Below the pieces are notes generated by a model. That model was not told where the DNA came from, did no database searches, and worked only from the letters and a program-made list of their open reading frames with translations. 64,000 nucleotides of DNA, from NCBI RefSeq assembly GCF_002127325.2, contig NC_035434.2, forward strand, positions 79,340,664 to 79,404,663. The letters are read 5' to 3'. Positions 1 through 9,846 of this stretch are shown here, piece after piece (the stretch's first letter is position 1; each line of letters opens with the position of its first letter). A program made the position numbers and the translations under genes. The DNA comes from Helianthus annuus (Eukaryota; Streptophyta; Magnoliopsida; Asterales; Asteraceae).

Positions 1-265
1 ATAAGAAGACATAAAACTTCTTAGAGACATACTCCTTCATCCCTTCGTTCAATGATCAATAAACTACAAAAATACATACATAACTCACGAATTAACATTC
101 ACAAAACCAAAATTTGAAAACAGAATCCAAAGGCCATACATCCAAATCTTCTAAATCGATGAAGCAAGACTACAACAAAAGCGAAACAACGATGGTCTTC
201 TAAATCAATAAAGTATTCCTAAAACACATACCAACGGATAGTATATAAATACTCGGTCATAGTCT

Positions 266-475
266 TTTTCTTTTTTTGAATGGCAATCACTTTATATATT
301 CATATAAAGAGCCAGCAAGAGGCTGAAAAACGAAAACAAACGGAAAAGAACACGGAACACCTAAACAAATTACACAATTTCTGCTACATCAAACTCGATC
401 CATTTCTCCCAGGCAGGCTTAGAGATCTTAGCTCTGTTGCAGATCCAAAGAAACGCGTCTTCCTTGACATAATCC
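266..475 (-). mobile_element. 5'-truncated LINE, 3' end only (copy 0)
   Basis: A 210-bp minus-strand insertion flanked by a perfect 15-bp direct repeat, ACTCGGTCATAGTCT, at 251-265 and 476-490. On the minus strand it opens with about 35 codons ending at a TAA (370-372). They contain FLWICNRAK and AWEKWIEF, which resembles the W-x-K-x-RSK...W..W..F ending of plant LINE reverse transcriptase polyproteins. A 3' UTR and an A-rich tail (AAAAAAAGAAAAAG) follow, directly against the target duplication. Truncated 5' end, A tail and long target duplication are the signature of target-primed reverse transcription. The overlapping plus-strand open frame at 280-618 is fortuitous. Confidence 0.8.
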
Positions 476-490
476 ACTCGGTCATAGTCT

Positions 491-1451
491 CAAGGTGTTT
501 TTGCTTGTTTATTTTTTATCTTATACTATTCGGTGTGGAGTGCCACATGTGGCAGCCACGAAAAGGAGGGATTTCCTCTTTAAGCCCTAAAAAACACAGG
601 GTAGGAGGGTGTGAGTGACACGTGGCAATCACTTTTTTATTTTATTTTAGTAAAAAAAATCATTATATAAATCCACCACCCAATCAACACCTGCTCACCT
701 TATCACCATCCCTCCCCCACGCCGATGTCACTATGCCACCATTTCCATGCCATTTGGGACAATGAAGAATTATAGAGTCCGCATAACATGAAGAGAAGAA
801 CCCATTCCACCACTATTTGTCATTAGTGACAGAATCATGTGGGAGTTTTTTTAGATCATACTTGATCAATGGCATCAAATATTCTAATTCTAACACTTAT
901 AATTTCTCCTTTGTATCAGGGGACCAAATTAAACTAAAAATCCAGGTATACAACTATTTTGAAGAGCTTCCAATTGGGTATGAAATGTTTTAAAGAGCTA
1001 AAATGCCTTTAATTGATAAATGGGTGTGCCCATTGTTGTTGAAAAGGTTCAACAAGTCAAACGGCCCAACAAGTGGAAATGCATTGGTATGTGAAAGGAC
1101 ATATTCGTCAATTCAGTTTGTCGGTTTTTGACTATGCAGGGGTTGCGACCAATGTTGAAGTTTAAACAAGAAATTGATTCACTGCAATAAATAAGAGTTT
1201 TAATAAGGATGAAGTGAGAGATACTTTAGAAGAAAACAAAAAATCAAATTCCAATGGATGTGATGATAGCGAATATAAAAAAAAAGAAGCTAAACCTAAA
1301 CTTAAATCCACATTAAACCATAGTTAGGCCTGAATATTTGTCCATAATTGGGCGAACCGAACTGCTAACATGCAACCAAACAGTAACTTAATGTATTCAT
1401 ACATGGTCAAACAATGTTTGTCAATCCACTACTCATATTATGAGTTAAATG
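491..1451. other. AT-rich spacer, no gene seen (also 24579-25538 and 38495-39451)
   Basis: About 950 bp between the LINE insertion and the truncated LTR. It includes a segment with ACACGTGGCAATCAC-type words near 545-640 and T-rich and A-rich runs. I find no long open frame, terminal inverted repeat or recognisable domain. The two other copies are nearly identical because of the tandem duplication. Confidence 0.5.
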
Positions 1452-3591
1452 CGTCACACCCCCAAAATCCACATGCGGAGTATCACCGCTTGGAGGCGTG
1501 ACTGACCAGGATCAAGCCACCAATCATATTGAACATAGCGTATAAATAATGTAAAACCCAAACACAATATAATTGGTATCCAAACAAAACATAGTTCGAG
1601 TAATCAGCGGAAGCATAATGTTTAAAACCAAAGTATAAGTTCAAAAGTATGATAAATGTTTAACATGGCATAAGACTATCCATGTCCCACAACGTCCATG
1701 CCTCCTCATGCAAGCTCCAAAAGTACCTAACGACCTGCAAGGCATGTAACAACGAGTCAACAACAAAGTTGAGCGAGTTCACAATTGGTTGTTTAGTTTT
1801 ACCAGTTTGTTTTGAAATCATAAGTTGTTTCGTAAACCACGATTTAACCAGTACTTTTGTTTCCCAAACCATAACCATAATCAGTGGGGGGTTTCCCCAT
1901 GTGAACCACCAGACCGTTACCATATCGACCACTGACGAACAATAGTTGTGCCCTACGTCAATGTCTATCATCATTGACAGTTTGCCATGATCCATTAGTA
2001 CACGCCCGTTCGAACGACACGGTGTGAGGTTTGTCAAACCTAATAGCGCTATTAACTAATGACCAGCTCGCCATCGGCCTCGGCGATTAAGTCGATATAA
2101 AGTGAGGGACTTCATGATAGAGTTTTGTCTAGTAAGTTTAAGGTTGTTGTCCTACCCAAGGAGGACGAACGTACGTAGTTCTACCCAAGGAGAATACGAA
2201 GGATTTATAGTGGCTTCCTACGCAAGGAGGATGGTCGTACATATCTTACCCAAGGAGAATATGTAGTTTTCCATTTTAGTTCTTTAACCCATTCCCAACC
2301 CTTGGGAATCCCATGCCTTGTAGAAAGTGTGAACTCACCTCGGTTTGCTCGGTTGATTTAATTACTTGATTCCAATAAATCAGTCAAAGGCTATGGTATG
2401 CACGTATTCACAATCAGTTTATATTTACATAGTTCACGTATAAATCATGATCATAAAGTATAGCTCAAGTAACAAACGCCTCATAGCATTTAGCAGTTAA
2501 TCGCATATTCACATGAGTTACATTTAACGACACATAACTAACTCAGTTAACTCCTAACAGAATTAAGCTTTGTTACTATGCAGTTTTCTAATTCGACGAA
2601 ACCCCCTAGTTTCGTCGTGATCACCCTTCGACGTAACCCCTGGTTTCGTCGTGCATCCTTTCGGCGAAACCCACCCGTTTCGTCGTGATTACCCTCGGCG
2701 AAACCCCCTGGTTTCATCGATATCGGCGATTCTTCAGGATGCAATCAGTTACGTCGTGTAACTGATGATTACACAGAACCCTAACCGCCGATCATCATCA
2801 TACAGCAATCATCGATACCACTTTATCATACCAATTCATCATGGCACATAACATCTAGCATATACCCTAATTCACAAAACAACCTTATACAATCTAGATT
2901 GCTACCCGTATGTATTTCAATGATAAGATCTGTTCAACACAAGTGTCATATCAACAGCCATATTGGTAGAAACGTGAACAAATACAATCTCATGAGATAC
3001 TATCACATAGTTCTTAAACAACCGATTTACACAAGAATAGTAAAAACCCTAATCACATGATTCTCAATCTAAGCATTAATCATAGTCAAAACCATTCAGA
3101 AGTCAAACTTTCTCATTACGATATCTATTTACACATAAAGCAACAAGTAGATCGAATCGATAAACGTGACTAACCGGTTAAGATGAAACACAAGAATTTC
3201 CTAAAGAGATGATGGTGAGAGGTGATGGCTACCGCAGGAAGGTGGAGAGGATTCTAGGGTTTCGATTTGATTAAATGATTCACGAATGCAACAGTCAGCG
3301 TAATATATGCACACGTAACTGAACTGGGCTCTTAATGGGCTTCGGCGTAACAGTGGGCCGGCGAAACCCTGGGTTTCGTCGAGATGAAGATGGCGAAACC
3401 CCCTGTTAGTCGAAGTGGTTTATGGCGAAATCCTGGATTTCGTCGAGCTTATATAAGGTGAATTAGTTTAAGGTTTTAACTTATTCATATATGTTACATA
3501 ACATATCACCAAACGTATCGACACAAAAGTCACATAACATTTCCACATGTATCAAACGTGTACAGTTACAAGGCAAACAAGTCATGTAAAC
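1452..3591 (-). mobile_element. Truncated Tekay-type LTR (copy 0), minus strand
   Basis: On the minus strand this matches the intact LTR at 39452-41653 from its 3' end inward. It begins on the plus strand with GTCACACCCCCAAAATCC, the complement of the family's LTR end, and lacks the last 65 bp that would contain the LTR 5' start. The end at 3591 is a duplication junction, not a natural LTR end. It carries two clusters of the family's CGACGAAAC/GTTTCGTCG palindromes (about 2593-2718 and 3358-3444). The left flank is the same in all three copies, so the LTR was inserted once, before the array formed. Confidence 0.88.
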
Positions 3592-3656
3592 TTATTCATA
3601 TACGTCTTCTATGATGATTCGAAACATTCACGAACCACAATGGACTCAGACTCATA

Positions 3657-4280
3657 CTACTTTAATATGACACGTGAAAAAAGCGCTTCTTTAGACAATT
3701 TGGGATTATGTTCCATTTTATGACACATGATACGGCACGTTACCTTAATCACATCTTCCATGGAGTCACAGATCCGACAATAGGGCCCACAGATCTTATG
3801 CCCACCCGAGACCAACCTCTGGATCACACATGATAAAAGCGCTTCTTTAGACAATCTGGGATTATGTTCCGTTTTATGACACATGATACGGCACGCTTAC
3901 GTTAATCACATCTTCCATGGAGTCACAGATCCGACAATAGGGCCCACGGATCTTATGCCCACCCGAGACCGACCTCTGGATCACACATGACAAAAACGTT
4001 TCTTTAGACAATCTGGGATTATGTTCTGCTTTATGACACATGATACGGCACGCTTACATTAATCACATCTTCCATGGAGTCACAGATCCGACAATAGGGC
4101 CCACGGATCTTATGCCCACCCGAGACTGACCTCTGGATCACACATGATAAAGCGATTCTTTAGACAATCTGGGATTATGTTCCGTTTTATGACACATGAT
4201 ACGACACGCTTACCTTAATCACATCTTCCATGGAGTCATAGATATGACAATAGGGCCCACAGATCTTTCTTCAAGATTCA
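3657..4280. repeat. 157-bp tandem repeat (copy 1)
   Basis: About four units with a period of 156-157 bp. The word ACATCTTCCATGGAGTCA(T)A recurs at 3751, 3908, 4065 and 4221. Each unit reads through a GGGCCCAC core and CAATCTGGGATTATGTTC. On the minus strand the units give short open stretches, but the period is not a stable multiple of three and stops occur, so I do not call a protein. Confidence 0.85.
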
Positions 4281-4345
4281 CGTCTGATGTCCAAGTTTGA
4301 TCACATTTGACTTCATCTGCGGCAGTCCAATGACTTTCTTGGTTC

Positions 4346-5069
4346 AATAATCCGTTCAATTTCGAGAAACGAAAGGGATTTCGAGTAGTTGGTTCAATAA
4401 TCCGTTCAATATCAGCGTTGTTTATCACCCTGTGTGAGCATTGGAAGCCCGACAAACAGTCTTGCAATTACATCTTCAATCGAGACCGCATTATTAATTA
4501 TAATGCAGCAATGAAGATTAAATGTGCAAAATCGCAACCATTTTTTACTACGGAAACGGTGGCTATGGGAAATACAAACCTAACACAAACCACAATGGAC
4601 TCAGACTCATACTACCCTTGTCGTTCCGTATTTTCTCCGTTTCTAATTGTCGAATAATCTCGTAACGTATGACATATGATAAAAGCGCTTCTCTAGACAA
4701 TCTGGGATTATGTTTCGTTTTATTACAATCATGAGTTGGTCAAACCTTTCTAAAAGTAGAAAAAAATAAAACAGAAGAAAGTGTTCCAGTTTGTTACCAA
4801 GCATTTCATCTGAAACAATTAACAGGACATTGTTAAAAGGGAGAATCTATTGGAACACCTGATTGAGAGAAACTTCTTCGAGCTAACTGCCGATATCTCA
4901 TCCTTCTGTTGTTCAGTACTTTCGAGATGATTCAAATGAGTCATATGAAGCAAGTGTCTGAACCAACCGAAATCCACAAAGGCATGCCTGTTTGATTCAA
5001 GTGAGTCTGGAGCTGTTATTTCAGTTATTTCTGTTGATTCAGTACTTCAAGCATGCCTGTTTGATTCAA
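4346..5069. other. Decayed exon-like and repeat-like sequence, no intact gene (also 28433-29155)
   Basis: A mosaic of short segments. One, near 4508-4575 (GCAGCAATGAAGATT, ACGGAAACGGTGGCTATG), is related to segments at 7395-7470 and 8010-8070. Another, CAATCTGGGATTATGTT, is also in the 157-bp repeat. No open frame is convincing. Confidence 0.4.
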
Positions 5070-5790
5070 GTGAGTCCTATGAAGCAAGTGTCTGTCTATT
5101 CAATTGAGAGGAAAGATGACCGAATAGAGATCTGAACCAATCGAAATCCACAAATTCCAACAAATTGTGTCTAATGCAAGGATCTTCGAATGCGGTGTGT
5201 ACGTTAAATACCGTTCAACGCTTTTTTTAGCTGCTTCCCTTGTTAAGTGAGACATTTCATAGGGAATAAGTTCACAGTAGAATGAAACCGAAGCTGTTAT
5301 TTCTGTTGTTTAGTACTTCCGAGACGATTGAAGTGAGTCCTATGAAGCAAGTGTCTGTCTATTCAATTGAGAGGAAAGATGACCGAATAGAGATCTGAAC
5401 CAACCGAAATCCACAAATTCCAACAAATTGTGTCTAATGCAAGGATCTTCGAATGCGGTGTGTACGTTAAATACCGTTCACCACTTTTTTAGTTGCTTCT
5501 CTTGTTAAGTGAGACATTTCATAGAGAACAAGTTCACAGCAGAATGAAACCGAAGCTGTTATTTCTGTTGTTCAGTACTTCCGAGACGATTGAAGTGAGT
5601 CCTATGAAGCAAGTGTCTGTCTATTCAATTGAGAGGAAAGATGACCGAATAGAGATCTAAACCAATTGAAATCCACAAATTCCAACAAATTGTGTCTAAT
5701 GCAAGGATCTTCGAATGCGGTGTGTACGTTAAATACCGTTCACCGCTTTTTTAGTTGTTTCTCTTGTTAAGTTTCTATATTGACAGCTAG
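5070..5790. repeat. 262-bp tandem repeat with Argonaute-like pieces (copy 1)
   Basis: Nearly three units with a period of about 262 bp. GTGAGTCCTATGAAGCAAGT recurs at 5070, 5334 and 5596. Each unit has GAAACCGAAGCTGTTAT, a GTACTTCCGAGACGATT segment, then GAGAGGAAAGATGACCGAAT. The first two parts also occur in the fragments at 6085-6190 and 8490-8700, so the array was built from pieces of the same parent sequence. Confidence 0.8.
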
Positions 5791-5904
5791 TGCCTATCAA
5801 ATTTTTTAAGTATTGCATTTGCGTTAATGAGATGTTAAATGTTTACATAGTTGCTTGTAATAACACTATTCAATTGAGAGGAATCATTATATGCTTCTTT
5901 CCTG

Positions 5905-6190
5905 ATGCATGTCTGTGTCGAAAAGTTTCTCTGTCGCTAATTTCTCCACTCACCGTGAAATCAAACAGTTTCTTCATAGATGTCGTCCGGTTTCAAAGCC
6001 GGTTGAGGATTACGAATGTTCTAGACTCGTTCAAGGCGTGCTTGTTTGTGCGATTTACAAAAATACGGATGTATTCCACGGTAAACGATGCAGCTGATGA
6101 AACCGAAGCTGTTATTTCTGATGTCCAGTACTTCCGAGATGATTCAAGTGAGTCCTATGAAACAAGTGTCTATCTATTCAATTGAAAGGA
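5905..6190 (+). pseudogene. Argonaute-like fragment (linker 1/PAZ start?), copy 1
   Basis: Plus-strand decayed coding fragment. One frame shows FLHRCRPVSKPVEDYECSRL followed by VQGVLVCAIYKNTD. After a frame change it shows DETEAVISDVQYFRD. The spacing of the FL...R motif, the basic-hydrophobic stretch and VQYFRD resembles the DUF1785/linker-1 region leading into the PAZ domain of plant Argonautes. The frame is broken and no neighbouring MID or PIWI sequence is present. It ends at a GTGAGTCC word that could be an old splice donor. The Argonaute reading is inference from residue patterns and is weaker here than for the fragment at 8455-8708. Confidence 0.4.
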
Positions 6191-6689
6191 ATCATTGCAT
6201 TACATCCCTGTTGAAAACAAGTGGTTGTATTGATGGAACCCTTGATTTGAAAAACATTTTTGAGAAATTTAAAGTTCAATACGCATCGTATAGGCGTATT
6301 AATCGATGAATTTACTGAAATACCCCTGTTTTTCTGATAAATTCAGGGGTATTTTTTAGAAAATTCAAAGTTCAATACGAATCGTATAGGCCTATACGAT
6401 GCGTATTAAGCTGATATATGATACAACATAGGCCTATATGATCGTATATGGCATTATTTCAAATTTAGTTTTATCGTGTTTCCCTCGGTTCAACACGTAT
6501 ACGTCTCGTTTTTTGCAGAACTTTCGCATATTTTTTCGTTTTATGACGTATACCTTCAACATAAGTCGTTTCGGTGCCGTTCGGTTGCGTGCGAATATCG
6601 TATTCCATGATTACGTACAGTTTAGTTTGAAATCCACTTAGCCTCCATAGTGCTGTGTTATATGTATACACGTGTGTAAATATCGTTAG
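6191..6689. other. Non-coding stretch with CGTATAGG palindromes (also 30246-30747)
   Basis: It holds a half palindrome near 6278-6298, an 11-bp-stem hairpin AAATACCCCTG/CAGGGGTATTT near 6319-6355, and a 34-bp palindrome (listed separately). Open frames on both strands at 6438-6671 have no recognisable product. Confidence 0.5.
6374..6407. repeat. 34-bp palindrome (copy 1)
   Basis: Palindrome centred on AGGCCT with half-site AATACG(A/C)ATCGTATAGG and one mismatched pair. It is the same motif as the two inside the foldback at 8913-9072. Confidence 0.85.
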
Positions 6690-6935
6690 TCGTGTATTTG
6701 ACGTATTTTGACGTATTCTAAGATATTGTTGCGTATTTAATAGTATTTTTGACGTATTTGAGCGTATTCTAACGTATTTTAGCGTATTTTAACCTATTTT
6801 AGGGTATTTTTATGTATTTTAGCGTATTTTAACGTATTGTAACGTAATTTAACGTAATTAGCGTATTTTAACCTATTTTAACGTATTCTAACGTAATTTA
6901 GCGTATTTTAACGTATTTTAGTTGGTTTCGAATAT
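6690..6935. repeat. CGTATTTT minisatellite (copy 1)
   Basis: Degenerate array of 8-12-bp units around (A/G)CGTATTTTA, about 20 units. Variants include ACGTATTCT, ACGTAATTT and AGGGTATTTT. It sits between the CGTATAGG palindromes and a decayed exon-like region. Confidence 0.85.
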
Positions 6936-8034
6936 ACCCAATGTAGTTGATCACGCTCTTATATACATCCAAAATTGTTATGTTGAAGGATAACGCAAAC
7001 AAGTTCTTCACAGTTTGTTATTCACAGTTGTCAAATTCGTTGCGTGCATGCATATTGTTTTAGACAACAACAGATAATGAACGGATTGTTGGACTTCTTG
7101 TTCCAAATGTACGCCTCAATTCATCTTTTTTACTCTTTTCTTCGATTTCAACAAATCTTTTCAATAATCAGTACGCAAATGCAACTGTGAATATTGAATG
7201 TGCAATGAATATTTTTAGAGAAGCATTGGGATTCAAGGGTTTAGTTGGAGCATGAAGAAACGAAACCCTAACAATTGATTCAGGTTTAAACAATGCACGC
7301 CTTAATTTATCTTTTTTACTCCTTTTCCTTCAATTTCAAGAACATTCTCCGTAACATGAAGACGTGTCGGGTTCTTCTACTAGTGGTACTTTAATGAAGT
7401 ATTGAAGATTGAATGTGAAAACCGCAACCGTTTTTTACTACGGAAACGGTGGCTATGCGAAATACAAACTGCAATCGTTTGTGAGTATGGGAAACACAAG
7501 TTTTCTTTTTGAGCTTGATGGATGTTCGTTATCTCAACGCTTCTCCTTACATTATTGATCTGGAATTGGAGAACCGTTGTTAATTTAGTGCTTCTCAATC
7601 AGATATTATTTATTGAAACATAGCTGAGACAGTCGGAAAAAAACGATAACAATCAAATATTATCTATCTGTGTGTGTCATATCCATCCTGTTATAGCGTT
7701 GTTAACTACCAAAAGAATGCATACACAAATAGTTCCAAGATACCTGATCGTGTTTGGTTTTGTTTGCGAATGAATCATCGATGTCCTTTATGTCGATTTC
7801 AACTTCCATTGATCAAATAATAAAAAACCCTAAGTGAAAATCCGATTTAAGAAACCTAGAGGAATCAGTTGTATAGCTGAGGATAGAGAGAGAGAGTTTG
7901 GGTACTTCTTCTAATGGCGCCTCATTAGCGCTTTAACTACCAAAAGAATGCATACACAAATAGTTCTAGTGGATGAAGCAAAGAGACCGCCTTGTTAATT
8001 TTAATGAAGCAATGAAAATTGAATCCGCAAACCG
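6936..8034. other. Decayed sequence with internal duplications, no gene called (also 30996-32100)
   Basis: Contains a first copy (about 7395-7590) of the segment that reappears at 8010-8190, and the word CTACCAAAAGAATGCATACACAAATAGTTC twice near 7710 and 7938 in shorter context. Stops occur in every frame at short intervals. It may be intronic or flanking sequence of the captured gene fragments. Confidence 0.45.
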
Positions 8035-8385
8035 CAACCTTTTTTGACTACCGAAACGGTGGCTATGCGAGATACAAACCGCAATCGTTTGTGACTATGG
8101 GAAACACAAGTTTTCTTTTTGAGCTTGATGGATGTCCGTTATCTCAACGCTTCTCCTTACATTACTGATCTGGAATTGGAGAACCGTTGTGTATCTGAAT
8201 CAGGTTCTCAAACAAACACTACTATAGATGAGTTGGTATTGAACCAAGAATATGAAGATCACGGTGCAGACACGTGGGAAGAAAGTCATTGGACTGCCAC
8301 AGATGAAGTCAAATGTGATCAAACTTGGACATCAGACGTAAATCTTGAAGCAAATATGTGGTCCCCAATTTGCGGAACATAATCC
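8035..8385 (+). pseudogene. Unidentified exon-like fragment (copy 1)
   Basis: In one frame this reads RNGGYARYKPQSFVTMGNTS and FELDGCPLSQRFSLHY before a stop. An overlapping frame then runs from 8119 to 8382 with LELENRCVSESGSQTNTTID and ESHWTATDEVKCDQTWTSDV. The composition looks protein-derived, but I recognise no domain. It lies just upstream of the Argonaute-like PAZ fragment in the same orientation, so it could be an N-terminal exon of the same parent gene; that is a guess. Part of it (8281-8350) is present in inverted orientation at 4267-4345. Confidence 0.35.
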
Positions 8386-8454
8386 CAGATTGTCTAGAGA
8401 AGCGTTTTTATCATGTGTCATATGGTAACAAGAGTATGTTGTTCTAAGATCAAT

Positions 8455-8708
8455 TCCAATTGCAGTTTTTTCAACTCTCCTGTTCCAAATGCAGCTGATG
8501 AAACCGGAGCTGTTATCTTGGTTGTTCAGTACTTTCGTGATAAATACAATGTTCATCTTCGTTATCCTTTGTTTTCTGCAATTCAAGCAGGCACGGATGC
8601 TAAACGTACTGTTATTACATCCGAGACAATTCAAGTGAGTCCTATGAAGCAAGTGTCAGTCTATTCAATTGAGAGGAATCATTGCATTACATCCCTGTTG
8701 AAAACATA
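8455..8708 (+). pseudogene. Argonaute PAZ-like fragment (copy 1)
   Basis: The frame starting near 8470 contains NAADETGAVILVVQYFRDKY, then NVHLRYP and IQAGTDAKR. After a less similar stretch it has CITSLLKT. The order VVQYFR-x-KYN...LRYP...LQAG-DAK...(V)T-LLK matches the start and middle of the PAZ domain in plant Argonaute proteins, the module that holds the 3' end of small RNAs. The LPMELC/GQRY part between is replaced by unrelated residues, possibly read-through into an intron at GTGAGTCC. About 80 codons remain and no PIWI catalytic region follows, so this is a gene fragment and not a gene. Confidence 0.5.
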
Positions 8709-8912
8709 ATCGATAAATTTAGGGAAAATGGGGTTGAAAGATGATAACCCAACAGTGGAGGATCTCATTCTACAGCTTCGATAAATTCAGGGGTATTCTC
8801 AAATAATGTTTCCTAGATGTTTGAAGACCAACAAATGTCCAAAGTGCTGCCTTTTCGTTCGCGTGACGGAAAGCTACCGCGTGACGAGAAGCGACCTTGC
8901 AAAAATTAAAAA

Positions 8913-9072
8913 ATTAAATCGACACCCACAATACGCATCGTATAGGCCTATACGATGCGTATTACTTTTTGGTAGGGGAAAATGGCAGCCTTTGGCAGAC
9001 ATAGAAGTTTGAACCCATCTCAATACGCAACGTATAGGCCTATACGATGCGTATTGAGGGTGTCGATTTAAT
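8913..9072. repeat. Foldback with two nested palindromes (copy 1)
   Basis: The outer inverted repeat ATTAAATCGACACCC (8913-8927) pairs with GGGTGTCGATTTAAT (9058-9072). Just inside each arm is a complete palindrome: a perfect 34-bp one at 8930-8963 and a 36-bp one with a single mismatch at 9021-9056. Both are built from AATACGCATCGTATAGG and its complement. About 57 bp of single-copy sequence lies in the centre. I see no target duplication, so I do not name it a MITE. Confidence 0.85.
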
Positions 9073-9303
9073 CCCCAAGGTGTGCCAATAATACGACCTA
9101 TTATATTATTTTATTATAAAGTTAAAAGTAATGATTATGTTTAAAGTAAAAAAGTAATAATTATGTTTTTTATGTTATTTTATTTTATAATACTTTTGTT
9201 ACTTTTTTATATTTTGTTATACTATTATTAGTATTAACATCAATATTAATAAATAAATAATCAAGACACTTTATTATAAATACGAAAGTGAAAAAGTTCA
9301 TCA

Positions 9304-9346
<43 letters not shown>

Positions 9347-9636
9347 CGAGTCTCTAATAAAAGTTCATCTTTTATTCGACCTTCTTTTGATGACGACAAC
9401 ACCTATTGAGTATGCCAACTTTTGTACCCAATTTATCAAGCATATATTTTTCCACTCCGGTTTTTCTCTCTATCCCCCTCTCTCTTACATACACAAGCAT
9501 AATCTTAAAGGACATATGTACATATTTATGTATCTAATTTTTCCTTCACATCTGATCTATATTTTTCCAGCCATCATCCGCCGGACATACATACATATTT
9601 ATGTTTCAATTTTCCGGCGACTTCACCGGAGAAACC
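9073..9636. other. AT-rich spacer, no gene (also 33139-33670)
   Basis: Very AT-rich, with runs such as TTATTTTATTTTATAATAC, the microsatellite, and a T/C-rich stretch near 9440-9500. The small open frame at 9387-9641 is low complexity and I do not call it. Confidence 0.5.
9303..9346. repeat. (AAAT)n microsatellite, copy 1
   Basis: About eleven AAAT units; only about six remain in copy 2 (33369-33390). This shows replication slippage since the duplication. Confidence 0.9.
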
Positions 9637-9822
9637 TGTGACAACTCGAAATTTAGAACCTTTCGTTGTAACTTGCTTGTACGTTATGTGACTAGTTAAC
9701 CGATCAAACTTAATGATAATGTGAACCTTTATGTGATATGTGCTTTATTATGTGTGCATTGTATGTATATATGTATGTGTTACATGCGAGCCGAGAACCC
9801 AACACGAAACAACAAGGACCCG

Positions 9823-9846
9823 ACTCGAGACCATGTGGTCTCGAGT
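9823..9846. repeat. Perfect 24-bp palindrome upstream of TATA box in solo LTR
   Basis: ACTCGAGACCA and TGGTCTCGAGT separated by TG. It lies about 100 bp upstream of the TATATATAC at 9946. Half-sites ACTCGAGACC recur at 10743, 10818, 10904 and 10935. Confidence 0.88.

Larger units (their letters stand above)
1..3591. repeat. Tail of tandem-duplication copy 0
   Basis: This stretch is the right-hand end of a repeat unit whose beginning lies left of the window. It recurs almost unchanged at 24089-27678 and 38005-41588, with only scattered substitutions and small indels by eye. It holds a short minus-strand LINE insertion, about 950 bp with no recognisable gene, and a truncated reverse-oriented Tekay-type LTR that stops abruptly at 3591. 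After that base the sequence switches to the start of the next copy. Confidence 0.9.

Noticed and set aside
280..618. 112-codon plus-strand open frame repeated in three places (also 24368-24706, 38284-38565)
   Set aside because: It is antisense to a LINE 3' fragment and runs through the fragment's A-rich tail. Its repetition comes from the tandem duplication and not from selection, and one copy is shortened to 93 codons.
1660..2037. Open frames inside the Tekay-type LTR (1660-2037, 1682-1945 and copies)
   Set aside because: They lie in LTR sequence, differ in length between copies and have no recognisable domain.
3657..3884. Possible Cys-rich repeat protein on the minus strand across the 157-bp repeats
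   Set aside because: The repeat period is not a stable multiple of three and stops interrupt other units, so it cannot be a protein repeat.
9303..9346. Possible functional AT-rich array
   Set aside because: Simple AAAT microsatellite that varies in length between the two tandem copies.
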